A stretch of 64,000 bases of DNA from an uncultured Clostridia bacterium (GTDB taxonomy: Bacteria; Bacillota; Peptococcia; Peptococcales; Peptococcaceae), in assembly GCA_944391625.1 (NCBI GenBank), contig CALXUG010000003.1:1-64000 (forward strand), written 5' to 3'. Of the stretch, positions 49,900 to 58,394 are shown one piece after another. Below the pieces are notes generated by a model. The model worked only from the letters and a program-made list of their open reading frames with translations. It was not told the origin of the DNA and did not search any database. The translations under genes and the position numbers were made by a program. The stretch's first letter is position 1, and the number at the start of each line of letters is the position of its first letter.

Positions 49900-50357
49900 T
49901 AGTTATTAACCAAATTTACGGCTAACATGGACGTTTCGTGTGAAAAACTACGTGATCGGCTTGTCCTGTCTTTGCCGCTCCTTCGGTCAAGGAGTGTGCA
50001 GTCGGCTTGTCCTATCTTTGCCTCTTCCTCCGTATACCCGACCAGAAAAGCGTCGGGCATCGGACAATCTTTTGTATGTCTGCTTCGGTTTGGATTTCAT
50101 CCACCTCAGCTTAGACATACGGCAAGATTGTTCGCTCTAAGTCGGAATTTTGGCAAAGGATAGGCCAGCCTTATGTACGCAACCTAGGGAGATGTTTTGT
50201 TGCCGTTGTCGACATTGAAGCGGACAGATGCGCAGTCTGTCTTGCCGAACTGGACGCAGTCCAAAGTGAGGCAGACATACAAGCAGCTGTCTGCCGAAGG
50301 AGGGCAGGCAACAAACAGTCTCCCGACATTCTTTCATTCACACGAAACAATGGAAAA
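49900..50357. repeat. Repeat-rich segment in the valS leader (copy B and modules)
   Basis: Contains a tandem pair of CGGCTTGTCCT(G/A)TCTTTGCC units near 49958-50022, a module ACCCGACCAGAAAAGCGTCGGGCAT (50037 on) that matches copy A in direct orientation, and 50150-50330, which matches 40031-40231 in inverted orientation. The ends at 49877 and 50357 carry TTTCCATTGTTTC in opposite orientations, like terminal inverted repeats. No ORF with a ribosome-binding site is seen. Confidence 0.75.
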
Positions 50358-50613
50358 TAAAAAAACGCTTTCATCCGTAAAGGACGAAAGCGCAACTTCC
50401 GTGGTACCACCTTTGTTTCTGCTCTGCAATCGCCAGAACAGACCCTCTCTGCTGTAACGGGCTTACCCGACAAAGCCTATTGATCCTATGGTTTCCATAA
50501 ATGAACGGTTCAGCTTTGTATCTCCGGGGCTACCTTCCAGCACCTCTGACAGAAAACTTACAGCCAATGGTTTTCCTCTCTGCCGACAGTATGGTACTGT
50601 ACTCCTCCCCATC
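50358..50613 (-). promoter_or_regulatory. T-box riboswitch, valine-specific
   Basis: On the minus strand the leader starts GATGGGGAGGAGTA (stem I with AGTA box), has the GGCAGAGAGG and TGGCTG elements of the distal stem, and the specifier loop GGAAG-GUA-GCCCC, in which GUA is a valine codon. The antiterminator bulge GGTGGTACCACGG lies at 50411-50399. The terminator GCGCTTTCGTCC / GATGAAAGCG with a T run lies at 50393-50358. Uncharged valine tRNA would favour read-through into valS. Confidence 0.93.
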
Positions 50614-50664
50614 AGGGATGATATCATACTTATTTTTAATGAACTATTGATAAACTATTTTCAT

Positions 50665-50694
50665 AGGATAGCACAGCCCTTATCCAATGTCAAG
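50665..50694 (-). promoter_or_regulatory. Promoter of the valS T-box transcript
   Basis: TTGACA (50694-50689) and TATCCT (50670-50665) on the minus strand, 18 bp apart, placing the start about 45 nt before the T-box stem I. Confidence 0.7.
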
Positions 50695-50725
50695 CAGCAA
50701 TTCTCCCTGAAAGTCTACCTTTTCC

Positions 50726-51643
50726 TTATACCAGAGGGATATAGCCTGCTTTAGTCATAGCGGCTTTACCTTCCTCACCCACGATCCAGTCCCGTAGTTG
50801 CCGCGCCGGACTATTTTCCGGCTCGTCGGCCCGAATGACCACATAATATTCATTTAACAGCGGATAGCTGCCGTCCGCGATGGTTTCATCAGCAGGCTGC
50901 ACGCCATCCACTGCAATCATCTGTAATCCCGGCTGCTGATACATATAGCTGGCGTAATAGAATACTGAATAGCCTAACGCGTTGCCTTCGTTGTTGTAGC
51001 TGGCCAGCTCATCAATGAGCATATCCATCTCCGCCGGTTTCAGTTCCTGCGGCGCTTCCATAGGCTGAGCATCCTGCATCAGCAGTTTCATAAACAGCGA
51101 CTGACTGCCGCTGGTGTCTTTGCGCTGATAAGCTACAATATTCTGGTCTTCGCCGCCCACATCCTGCCAGTTGGTAATCTTGCCGGTATAGATATCGGTC
51201 AACTGTTGTTGGGATAAATCCTTTACCGGATTATTTTCGTTGTTGATAAACACCAACGCATCTCTGCCCACCGGTGTAATTTCCAGTTCCACGCCGGATT
51301 CTTCCAATAAAGCTTTGGTTTTCTCCGCTGCTTCATACACCAGCAAAATATCGGCACTGCCGTTGGTGATGTTTTCCCACGCCCGCGATGTTTTGCTGCA
51401 GGTGGTCAATTCCTCTGCTTCTTCCAGCGGAATGGCGCACACCTCTGATAAAATTTCTGCCATCATGGGCAGATTAGCGGTGGAGCCGTCCATCACCGGA
51501 TACTCCTCCAAGGACAGCTGCAGCGACACCTGTTCCGGCTGCTCTGCATTCTGCTTATCTTGCGGATTCTGATTACAGCCAGTCAGAACCAATAAAACTG
51601 TCAGTAATATTGCTGTTACCGTCATACATAATCTTTTACTCAT
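50726..51643 (-). CDS. PstS-like substrate-binding lipoprotein
   Basis: A 305-residue lipoprotein (lipobox ends at Cys23 in LVLTGC) of the PBP-like phosphate-binding type. The segments YPVMDGSTANLPM, NGSADILLVYEA, DALVFINNENNPVKDLSQQQLTDIYTGKITNW and RKDTSGSQSLFMKLLM are typical of PstS-like proteins. No pstC, pstA or pstB is nearby, so it may act alone or with a distant permease. It follows a WG-repeat-type lipoprotein gene by 15 bp. Confidence 0.85.
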   Translation of the reverse strand: MSKRLCMTVTAILLTVLLVLTGCNQNPQDKQNAEQPEQVSLQLSLEEYPVMDGSTANLPMMAEILSEVCAIPLEEAEELTTCSKTSRAWENITNGSADILLVYEAAEKTKALLEESGVELEITPVGRDALVFINNENNPVKDLSQQQLTDIYTGKITNWQDVGGEDQNIVAYQRKDTSGSQSLFMKLLMQDAQPMEAPQELKPAEMDMLIDELASYNNEGNALGYSVFYYASYMYQQPGLQMIAVDGVQPADETIADGSYPLLNEYYVVIRADEPENSPARQLRDWIVGEEGKAAMTKAGYIPLV

Positions 51644-51657
51644 AGTGTAACCTCCCT

Positions 51658-53118
51658 TTACGCATCTACCGTTGCATCAAATAAGGACTGCTGATAAAGC
51701 CAGTTTCCTTCTGCATCCATCAGACCCTGGGAGAAGCCCTTTTCTACCCAGAAGCGGTCTTGATCCAGGGCGCGGATGGATTTGGCCTGTTCAACCAAAA
51801 TATTGCCGTCTACATCCAGCACATCCCATAGAAACGTGTTGCCGAAATTATAGTACGCCATAACCAGAGAGGATTTCCTGCTGTAAGGATATCCTTTTAC
51901 AGGAAGATAATCTGGATGCATGCCCTGGTAATCCTTCTGGTTCAGCACCTGGCCGTCCAGCGTCTGCCAGGTAGCACTGTTCTCGGCTTTATCGTTCTCG
52001 GTAACGATTATCCTGTCTGCTGTTACCGGGTTCAGCCAGGTGCCAGCCTGGCCGCGATAAATCTCTTGTCCCTGCTGGTTTAACAGCACTGGCACATCAT
52101 CCATTGTCTCTGCATGAAAAACAGCGGTTTCTCCTGGCAACATATCTTCCGCTTCACTGGAGATATAGTGATACGTATCACTGATGGCGTTGCCGGCATA
52201 ATCATACATCTGCACCTGGGTATCCCGCTCACCGGCAGCATCTGTTTTCCAGGTGCGCAGAAGCAGCACCGTATCATTGGCATAGCAAACTTCTTTATCC
52301 GGCTCCGTTATTTCATATAAAACATGACCATCTTGTAACGATACCACAGCGCTGTAATCGCCCTGCCGCACAATGCAGTTACCGCTGTCATTGCTGCACC
52401 AGATGGAATCATACTGACAAGGTAAACGCTCGGCGCCATCCAAACCAACAACACCCACAGCGCCATCCTCCTGCCGCCAGATAATCTCTTTACCGGCTTG
52501 CGAAATATCGCCGCTGCCCTCCCGTTCCCACAGTACCTGCATGTTATCATCAGTGACACGCACTTTGCTGTAGTCCTGACAAATGAGCATACAATAACCG
52601 TCTGCTGCGTAAAATGCATTGACATCATCAAACAATACTGCGCCGTCTATCCTGTTTTCCAGTTTGCCGTCACTGTACAGCACCCAATGATCATATACCG
52701 TCTGCACAGCCCGCTCCCCCAGTTCCTGCACTAGATTGCCCTGCAAATCATACAATGTGTAATTGCTGTGAATATGCTCCCAGTTATTATCCTCATACAA
52801 TTTTTCCGCTGTCAGGTTAGGATCATCCACATATTGCTCTCTCGTTTGCAACCCAAGTTGCTCTCCTGTTTTTTCATCGTTAATGACATAAACCTGTCGT
52901 TGCTCCAGTGGCAAAATCATCTCGCCATCGCGGGAGACAACGCCATACTGCAATTTCCACTCACTGGTGGTTATGCCATTGCCATAGATGATATACACCG
53001 CATCCTTCTGCGTTTGTGTCTGTGTCGATTTATCGGCTGTGCTGCATCCTGCACAAAGCAAAACCAACACCAACAGCAAAATCAAACAAACTCCATAACG
53101 TGCTTTTGTTTTTGTCAT
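51658..53118 (-). CDS. Large lipoprotein with WG-repeat/beta-propeller-like body
   Basis: A 486-residue lipoprotein (lipobox ends at Cys25 in LLCAGC). The body is made of repeated beta hairpins of the kind YGVVSRDGEMILPLEQR, VGVVGLDGAERLPCQYDSIWC, FSQGLMDAEGNWLYQQ, which fit WG/KWG-type repeats, probably a surface propeller. Function unknown. The downstream PstS-like lipoprotein gene is probably co-transcribed. The upstream gap to the next operon (53119-53287) holds no gene I can support. Confidence 0.7.
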   Translation of the reverse strand: MTKTKARYGVCLILLLVLVLLCAGCSTADKSTQTQTQKDAVYIIYGNGITTSEWKLQYGVVSRDGEMILPLEQRQVYVINDEKTGEQLGLQTREQYVDDPNLTAEKLYEDNNWEHIHSNYTLYDLQGNLVQELGERAVQTVYDHWVLYSDGKLENRIDGAVLFDDVNAFYAADGYCMLICQDYSKVRVTDDNMQVLWEREGSGDISQAGKEIIWRQEDGAVGVVGLDGAERLPCQYDSIWCSNDSGNCIVRQGDYSAVVSLQDGHVLYEITEPDKEVCYANDTVLLLRTWKTDAAGERDTQVQMYDYAGNAISDTYHYISSEAEDMLPGETAVFHAETMDDVPVLLNQQGQEIYRGQAGTWLNPVTADRIIVTENDKAENSATWQTLDGQVLNQKDYQGMHPDYLPVKGYPYSRKSSLVMAYYNFGNTFLWDVLDVDGNILVEQAKSIRALDQDRFWVEKGFSQGLMDAEGNWLYQQSLFDATVDA

Positions 53119-53287
53119 GCCAATCCCCCCTGCTATTCATTTTCTATAATCAGATTATAGCATAAAATTTATAAAAGAACAGGTTCTTTTCCAGTATTCC
53201 AACCTTATTTTTGATATAACAATTGTTAGCCGTTTCAGACAAAAACAGTGCCAGGATACGTACCACACAAATCCATTACTGTTACAA

Positions 53288-53322
53288 CAAAAAAACTTCC
53301 GCTGCGCATTTGCAACGGAAGT
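53288..53322 (-). terminator. Terminator of the molybdenum-hydroxylase operon
   Basis: ACTTCCG (53295-53301) pairs with CGGAAGT (53316-53322), with extra GCGCA/TTTGC pairing possible inside. On the minus strand it is followed by seven T. It lies just past the last gene of the 53.3-64 kb operon. Confidence 0.75.
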
Positions 53323-53358
53323 GAGATATTCATTTTTATTTATCATCGTCTTTGCCAC

Positions 53359-53979
53359 TCACACCTGCATCGGGCAGAGAATACTCTGCCCTGCGCGCCA
53401 CATTCCATCCCAAATCAGAGGTGTGATACATCCATAGGGCTGCGCAATGGTGAGCAGCTGCTCCAGGGGCTGCTGTCGGATCCAGCTTAGCAGACAACGA
53501 TTCACACCGGCGTGAGCCACAATCACACAGACACTGCCTGTCGGCTGCCATGCCGCAATTTGCTGCAATGCTGCAACGCTGCGCTGCTGACACTGTACAA
53601 AGCTCTCGCCGTCCGGCGGACAAAACCGGGCTATCTGTTGTCCCCGCTGCCGATATGCCTGGGGATATTGCTGCTTTACCTGCTCCATAGGCAGCATTTC
53701 CCATTGCCCCATGGCAATCTCCTGCAAATCGGCTACCGGTCGGCAGGGAATTCTTTGTCCGCCAATAATTTCCGCTGTTTGGCTGCATCGGCACAATGGG
53801 CTGTGATAAATGGCAGTAACAGGCTGCTGCGCAAAAAACTGCTCCAGCCATTGGGCCTGGGCAACGCCCTGCGGGGATAGCGGCAAATCAGTCCGTCCCA
53901 AATAATATTTTCTGCCATCGGGCAATTGGGGATGGCCGTGCCGAACCAGATAACAGATGGTTTCTTTTTGCTGTTCCAT
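53359..53979 (-). CDS. Histidine phosphatase-family protein
   Basis: A 206-residue phosphoglycerate-mutase-like phosphatase. The catalytic RHG motif is in CYLVRHGHPQLPDG (phospho-His), with AIYHSPLCRCSQTAEII, LQEIAMGQWE and the second catalytic His in VIVAHAGVNRCLL. It resembles CobC/alpha-ribazole phosphatase-type enzymes. It is the last gene of the molybdenum-hydroxylase operon and could remove a phosphate from a pathway intermediate. The ATG at 53979 has GGAG 8 nt upstream; the upstream gene ends at the same point. Confidence 0.88.
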   Translation of the reverse strand: MEQQKETICYLVRHGHPQLPDGRKYYLGRTDLPLSPQGVAQAQWLEQFFAQQPVTAIYHSPLCRCSQTAEIIGGQRIPCRPVADLQEIAMGQWEMLPMEQVKQQYPQAYRQRGQQIARFCPPDGESFVQCQQRSVAALQQIAAWQPTGSVCVIVAHAGVNRCLLSWIRQQPLEQLLTIAQPYGCITPLIWDGMWRAGQSILCPMQV

Positions 53980-53984
53980 AAGCA

Positions 53985-55247
53985 TTACTCCATGATAATT
54001 TTTCGTTTGGCCTGATAAAAGCTGCCAATTTCAGTCTGCTGCTCCGGTAGCATTTCACCTTCCACCAGCAAAGTATCGCCCTGCTGCAAAACAGGCTGCA
54101 ATAAAGTTTTAATGGCATCCTTCCATTGGGACAATGGTTCTGTCAGCAAAACATACAAGGTTAATTGATGCTGCGCTTTATGATAGTGTACCTGATAATC
54201 AACCACCGACGGCAATTGAAAGATCCGCTCATCCAGTTCTGTCATGGTGTAAGGCTCTGCCAGCTGCGCCAGCCGTCCGCCGATTTTGTCCATCCGTTTG
54301 ATGATAGAGCCGCAGGGACAGGAATCCGCCAACAATCGCGCTTTATCTCCGGTGCGATAGCGAATCAAGGGCATGGCCCGACGGGTTAATGTGGTAAAAA
54401 CCAATTCGCCCCACTGACCATCGGCAACGGGCATACCGGTGTCCGGATTGATAATTTCTACCAGCAGATCATTTTCCCGAATATGCAGACCCTGATGCTG
54501 CTCACATTCGATAGAAAAACCCAAGCCGCCTTCCGTAATGCCGTAATGATCATAAACAGCGCAGTGCAGCGTATCGGCAATGGCACGGCGCACAGATTCC
54601 GGCAGATAATCGCTGCTCACCAGCACCGCTTTGATGCTATGGGGCAGCTGATAATGCTGCAAATAACGGGCCAGAGATAAAATCTGCACCGGACTGCCCA
54701 CCATGGTATTTATCTGATGAACTGCCAGCAACTGGGCCATATGGGCAAAGGACACATCATTGCCGCAAGGCACCGGAATGGCTCCAATTTGCAGCAAAGC
54801 CTGCTGGATCAGATGGCTCATACCCCCCGGCCGATTACCGGGCATCAAAATCATACAGCGATCGCCAGCATGATTCAGTTCCGATAACCCACAGGCAAAA
54901 AAATCTATGGTCAGCTGCTGATCCGCCTGGGAAAAAAACAAGCGCTTGCTCCTGCCGCTGGTGCCGGAGGTCTGCATGGTCACTACCCGACTGATTTCAC
55001 TCTGAGACACACAAACCAGCTGCTGTCCATGCTCGATTACATCGTCTCCGGTCAAAAAGGGCAGCGCAGTCAGTTCAGACAGCGACTGCAGCTGCTCAGG
55101 ATAATCTCCATAATATGTGCTATGGCCCTTGCACCATTGCAGCAATGCGTTCAGTGCATCCAGCTGCTGCTGTTCGATTGCACTGCGGTCCAGCTGTTCC
55201 GGTAATATACCCAGCTTCTGTGCCATCCAGCCATCTAACCGGGACAT
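53985..55247 (-). CDS. PaaK-like AMP-forming ligase (DVU1553 type)
   Basis: A 420-residue adenylate-forming enzyme of the phenylacetate-CoA ligase type. TMQTSGTSGRSKRLFFSQ is the phosphate-binding loop, YDHYGITEGG the adenine-binding motif, PLIRYRTGDKARLL the conserved Tyr-Arg-Thr-Gly-Asp motif, and the C-terminal small domain ends with GSFYQAKRKII. Such ligases activate a carboxylate as acyl-AMP and pass it to CoA or another acceptor. In this operon it may activate a carboxyl group on a cofactor or peptide, or be linked to the acid made by the hydroxylase. The substrate is unknown. Confidence 0.85.
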   Translation of the reverse strand: MSRLDGWMAQKLGILPEQLDRSAIEQQQLDALNALLQWCKGHSTYYGDYPEQLQSLSELTALPFLTGDDVIEHGQQLVCVSQSEISRVVTMQTSGTSGRSKRLFFSQADQQLTIDFFACGLSELNHAGDRCMILMPGNRPGGMSHLIQQALLQIGAIPVPCGNDVSFAHMAQLLAVHQINTMVGSPVQILSLARYLQHYQLPHSIKAVLVSSDYLPESVRRAIADTLHCAVYDHYGITEGGLGFSIECEQHQGLHIRENDLLVEIINPDTGMPVADGQWGELVFTTLTRRAMPLIRYRTGDKARLLADSCPCGSIIKRMDKIGGRLAQLAEPYTMTELDERIFQLPSVVDYQVHYHKAQHQLTLYVLLTEPLSQWKDAIKTLLQPVLQQGDTLLVEGEMLPEQQTEIGSFYQAKRKIIME

Positions 55248-56818
55248 CAGGCTTTCCCCCGATACAGCGTTTCGCCGCTGATGCTGCTCAAGTTATAGGC
55301 GCAGAAGGGGACAATTTTTTTCTGCGGGCTGAACTCACACAGATAACAAGAGCGCACCCGCTCTAAATCAAAGTTCCAGGCATCCTGAAACAGCATGCCG
55401 GACACTGCCAGCGTATAATTCTCCATCCGTTCAATAAAGACATCAAACAGCGAAGGCTCCGCTTGCCCTTTTGTATTGGAGCAGCAGCTTCCAGTTTGAA
55501 CCGATGGGGATGCTGTTCCGCAGCAATTTGACTGGATCGATTCCCCACAACAACTGCTTGCCATTGCCGGAACCTCAGCGCCGGAGCAACAGCCGGCTGT
55601 CTCTGATTGGACAGGTTCTCCACAGCACTGATTACCTGTTGCGGTAGCCGACTGCGCGCAGCAACTGTCAGCTGTCGGTTGTGCCGGTGTACTGCAGCAG
55701 CTGCTTCCTGTTGTCAGTACCGGCGCTACCGACCAACGCTTGGCCACAAATTCCCGGGATTGCTTGGACGATGTACAGCAACAGCCGATGCTTTCGCTTT
55801 TGATGGCTTTTACTGTGCCGTCGGGCATCTGCATAAAATTACCATGGAAGGAACAATAAGAATTTTCTGCGCCGCCGCCCAAAAAGTCGGCTTTTTTTAT
55901 CATACCACCAGTCTGGTCTTCCATATAGGCCAGCATATCAGGAATGGTAATGCGCTGTTCACTCTGCTCCAGCTCACAGCGGCCAAAATAACTGACCGGC
56001 TGAAAATGCACACCGCGCACAGCAGGCATCTGCTGCAAGGCAAATTTAAGAATATCGCCCACCTGATTGTCATTGACAGCAGGCGCCACTGTCGGCACCA
56101 GCGTTAGCCCCACCTTTGCCTGACGGCAATGCTCTATGGCTTTCAGCTTCTGCTGCAGCAGCGGTTTGCCCCGCAGCACCTCATAAGGCTGCTCTGTCAG
56201 ACCATCAAACTGTAAAAATACATTGTTCAAGCCAGCTGCCACCAATTCCTGCAAATAGGCATAATCTTCTGCCAACCGCAAACCATTGGTGTTCAGCTGA
56301 AAATAGGTGAATCCTTTTCCTTTGCCTAACCGAATAATATCTGCCAGATCATCCCGCATGGTGGGCTCGCCGCCGGACAACTGAATATTAAACGGTCCGC
56401 CCGCTTTCATCAGCTCATCATACCAGCTGCCAATTTCCTCCAGACTGGGATCTTGGGCAATGCTGCCGGCAGAAGCAAAACATACCGGACAGCGCAGATT
56501 ACACCGCTGGGTCACTTCCAACAGCACACAGCACACCTGCTGAAGATGTGCTTCACACAATCCGCAATCATAGGGACAGCCTTTGTCTACATGCGTGTGG
56601 CAATAATGCTCTGCAGGCTGCTGCTTCTGCCGCTCCCAGTTTAGATACTCGTCCACACTGCCCCGCCACAATAATACACGAAACGCACCATGCTCCGGGC
56701 AAGTTTTCTCCATATAAATGCCATCCGCCGCAGCCACTTTGCGGGCGGACAGCTTTTTGAGACAAACAGGGCAAATGCTCTCGGTCTCCCCAATGATGTG
56801 TTTTTCTTGTTGCTGCAT
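55247..56818 (-). CDS. Radical SAM enzyme with Cys-Cys repeat segment (TrsS/MJ0619-like)
   Basis: A 523-residue enzyme. The N-terminus has a CPVC (16-19)/CPEHG zinc-type module and a first CxxxCxxC (Cys81, 85, 88). The radical SAM motif is RCNLRCPVC (Cys106, 110, 113), followed by LSGGEPTMRDDL and LNTNGLRL. This layout recalls MJ0619-type pterin C-methylating enzymes. Residues 346-446 contain CCC and seven CC pairs, the first four exactly 12 residues apart (374, 386, 398, 410; then 423, 432, 445), in a Ser/Ala/Thr/Gln-rich linker. The C-terminus has CYLC and PFC. I recall that databases call related proteins radical SAM (seleno)protein TrsS; no in-frame TGA occurs here. ATG at 56818 with GAGG upstream. 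Confidence 0.85.
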   Translation of the reverse strand: MQQQEKHIIGETESICPVCLKKLSARKVAAADGIYMEKTCPEHGAFRVLLWRGSVDEYLNWERQKQQPAEHYCHTHVDKGCPYDCGLCEAHLQQVCCVLLEVTQRCNLRCPVCFASAGSIAQDPSLEEIGSWYDELMKAGGPFNIQLSGGEPTMRDDLADIIRLGKGKGFTYFQLNTNGLRLAEDYAYLQELVAAGLNNVFLQFDGLTEQPYEVLRGKPLLQQKLKAIEHCRQAKVGLTLVPTVAPAVNDNQVGDILKFALQQMPAVRGVHFQPVSYFGRCELEQSEQRITIPDMLAYMEDQTGGMIKKADFLGGGAENSYCSFHGNFMQMPDGTVKAIKSESIGCCCTSSKQSREFVAKRWSVAPVLTTGSSCCSTPAQPTADSCCAQSATATGNQCCGEPVQSETAGCCSGAEVPAMASSCCGESIQSNCCGTASPSVQTGSCCSNTKGQAEPSLFDVFIERMENYTLAVSGMLFQDAWNFDLERVRSCYLCEFSPQKKIVPFCAYNLSSISGETLYRGKA

Positions 56819-56823
56819 CCATC

Positions 56824-57966
56824 TCACCTCGTATTTTTTGATTCTAACTCTGTCGCTGTGATACCCACCTGCTGCAGCAAATCCAGTATCTGCACAGCAA
56901 TTTGTTTTCGTTGTAAAATATTTGCTAAAATTTCAGGTCTGTCATGATATCTTCGTTCCTTTTGCGCAAATCGTTCCAACAAAGATACTCGCTCATCACC
57001 GCTGACTAACTTGTCTGCAATATAAAGAAGCGATGCTTCATTGAGCACCACCGCCTGGCCTGTCGGCCAATCCATATGAACGGCCACCAAATCCGCTGCC
57101 TGCTCCAATCCGTACTGACGCAGGAAATCTGCCCCTGCCGCAGCATGATTGGCTTGCGCACGGCAAACATCGTGCAGCAGCGCTGCGCTCTCCAGCAACT
57201 TCAAATTGAATGAACTGCCACGCTGCTGTAATGCTTTTCCCAACTCCAGGGCCTTTTGCGCTACTGCAATACAATGCTGCTGCACCTGCTCCGACGTGTC
57301 AGCCAGTTGATAAAACATCTGACAATTTGCCAAATCGGGATAATACCGCCGCGGCCAATAAGCGCAAAGCTTTTGATAATCCTCCATGTAATCGGCATCC
57401 ATGGTACAGCCTGCATCGGGCACCGGTAGCTGCTCCACCCGTTGGGCCAAAGCAGCCAGAGCGCCCTTTAACCCCTGCGGGCCATCATATTGCAGCAAAG
57501 TCGGTATCAAATCGCCGCTGATAATCGGCGGGTGCCATTGGGCCGGTTGATCATCGGCATCAGGATACAATGGATACAGCACATCAGGACGCTGTATCTG
57601 CCATTGCTGCAAGAGCAGGTGCACCGTTTCCGGACGGATGCAGGGTACATCGCCAGGTAAAAACAAAATGGCATCATACTGACGCAGCTGCTGCAATCCC
57701 AGCTTGATGGAATCAAACATGGCAGTGGTTTCATAGTCTGCATTATGCAACACTGTGACATTGTCGTACGCCGTCAGCGCCTGCTCCACTGCAGCGCTGT
57801 TGCGGCCTGTTACCACTGCCACCTGTTCCGCGCCGCCCTGCAATAAACTCTCTGCTGTACGGCAAATTAACGGTTTCCCATCCAAATCCAACAACGGTTT
57901 AAAACTGCCCATACGGGAAGACATACCGGCAGCGACAATCAACCCTGCCGCTTTTAGTCCAGACAT
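56824..57966 (-). CDS. MocA-like nucleotidyltransferase fused to HD domain (DVU1551 type)
   Basis: A 380-residue fusion. Residues 1-200 are a MobA/MocA-type NTP transferase (GLIVAAGMSSRMGSFKPLL, 9-25; FLPGDVPCIRPE), the group that attaches CMP or GMP to molybdopterin. Residues of about 215-370 are an HD phosphohydrolase (His231, HD 265-266, His297, Asp318). Molybdenum hydroxylases of the xanthine oxidase family usually carry cytosine dinucleotide cofactor in bacteria, so MCD synthesis for the operon's enzyme is a natural reading. The HD part could process a nucleotide by-product. The ATG at 57966 has GGAGGAAAACCA upstream. Confidence 0.88.
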   Translation of the reverse strand: MSGLKAAGLIVAAGMSSRMGSFKPLLDLDGKPLICRTAESLLQGGAEQVAVVTGRNSAAVEQALTAYDNVTVLHNADYETTAMFDSIKLGLQQLRQYDAILFLPGDVPCIRPETVHLLLQQWQIQRPDVLYPLYPDADDQPAQWHPPIISGDLIPTLLQYDGPQGLKGALAALAQRVEQLPVPDAGCTMDADYMEDYQKLCAYWPRRYYPDLANCQMFYQLADTSEQVQQHCIAVAQKALELGKALQQRGSSFNLKLLESAALLHDVCRAQANHAAAGADFLRQYGLEQAADLVAVHMDWPTGQAVVLNEASLLYIADKLVSGDERVSLLERFAQKERRYHDRPEILANILQRKQIAVQILDLLQQVGITATELESKNTR

Positions 57967-58394
57967 TGGTTTTCCTCCAACAGTTCCAAGCATTTTTCAA
58001 AAGAGGACTGCACAATTTCCGGACAGCGCAGCATCCGATTGGCTGCATTGTCTTCTAAAATATCATCACAGTTGACACCGCCATATTGCTGTCCCCAGGT
58101 TTCATCAAACCATGCGGAAAAATCCGCTACCATTTTACGAAACATGGGATGTTCCTGCTCATCTTCTAAGCCTTTTCCGGCAAAATAAGCCAACAAGCAG
58201 CTGCCGCCGGTCAGACAACCGCAAAGACGGCCTGTGCCGCACATGCCTTCATTCAACGCTGCCATAGTGCGTACTACGCCGCTGTTCTCCTCACCGCTCA
58301 GTTCCATGGCCAGCATCAGCAAAATCTGACTGCAGGCATACCCCTGCCCCGTCAGCTCCAGCATCCGCATCATAATATCCTGCTGTTCATCCAT
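57954..58394 (-). CDS. C_GCAxxG_C_C-family protein (DVU1555 type)
   Basis: A 146-residue protein with TGQGYACSQILL and MCGTGRLCGCLTGGSCLLAYFAG, which fit the C-GCAxxG-C-C family of redox or metal-binding proteins, plus further Cys near the C-terminus (VNCDD, RCPE). The ATG at 58394 overlaps the methyltransferase stop by 8 bp. The longer frame upstream lies wholly in the methyltransferase gene and is not used. Its role is unknown. Confidence 0.83.
   Translation of the reverse strand: MDEQQDIMMRMLELTGQGYACSQILLMLAMELSGEENSGVVRTMAALNEGMCGTGRLCGCLTGGSCLLAYFAGKGLEDEQEHPMFRKMVADFSAWFDETWGQQYGGVNCDDILEDNAANRMLRCPEIVQSSFEKCLELLEENQCLD

Noticed and set aside
55247-56818. Possible selenocysteine readthrough in the radical SAM gene, as expected for a TrsS-like (seleno)protein
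   Set aside because: The frame is continuous and all vicinal positions are Cys codons; no in-frame TGA interrupts it before the normal stop.
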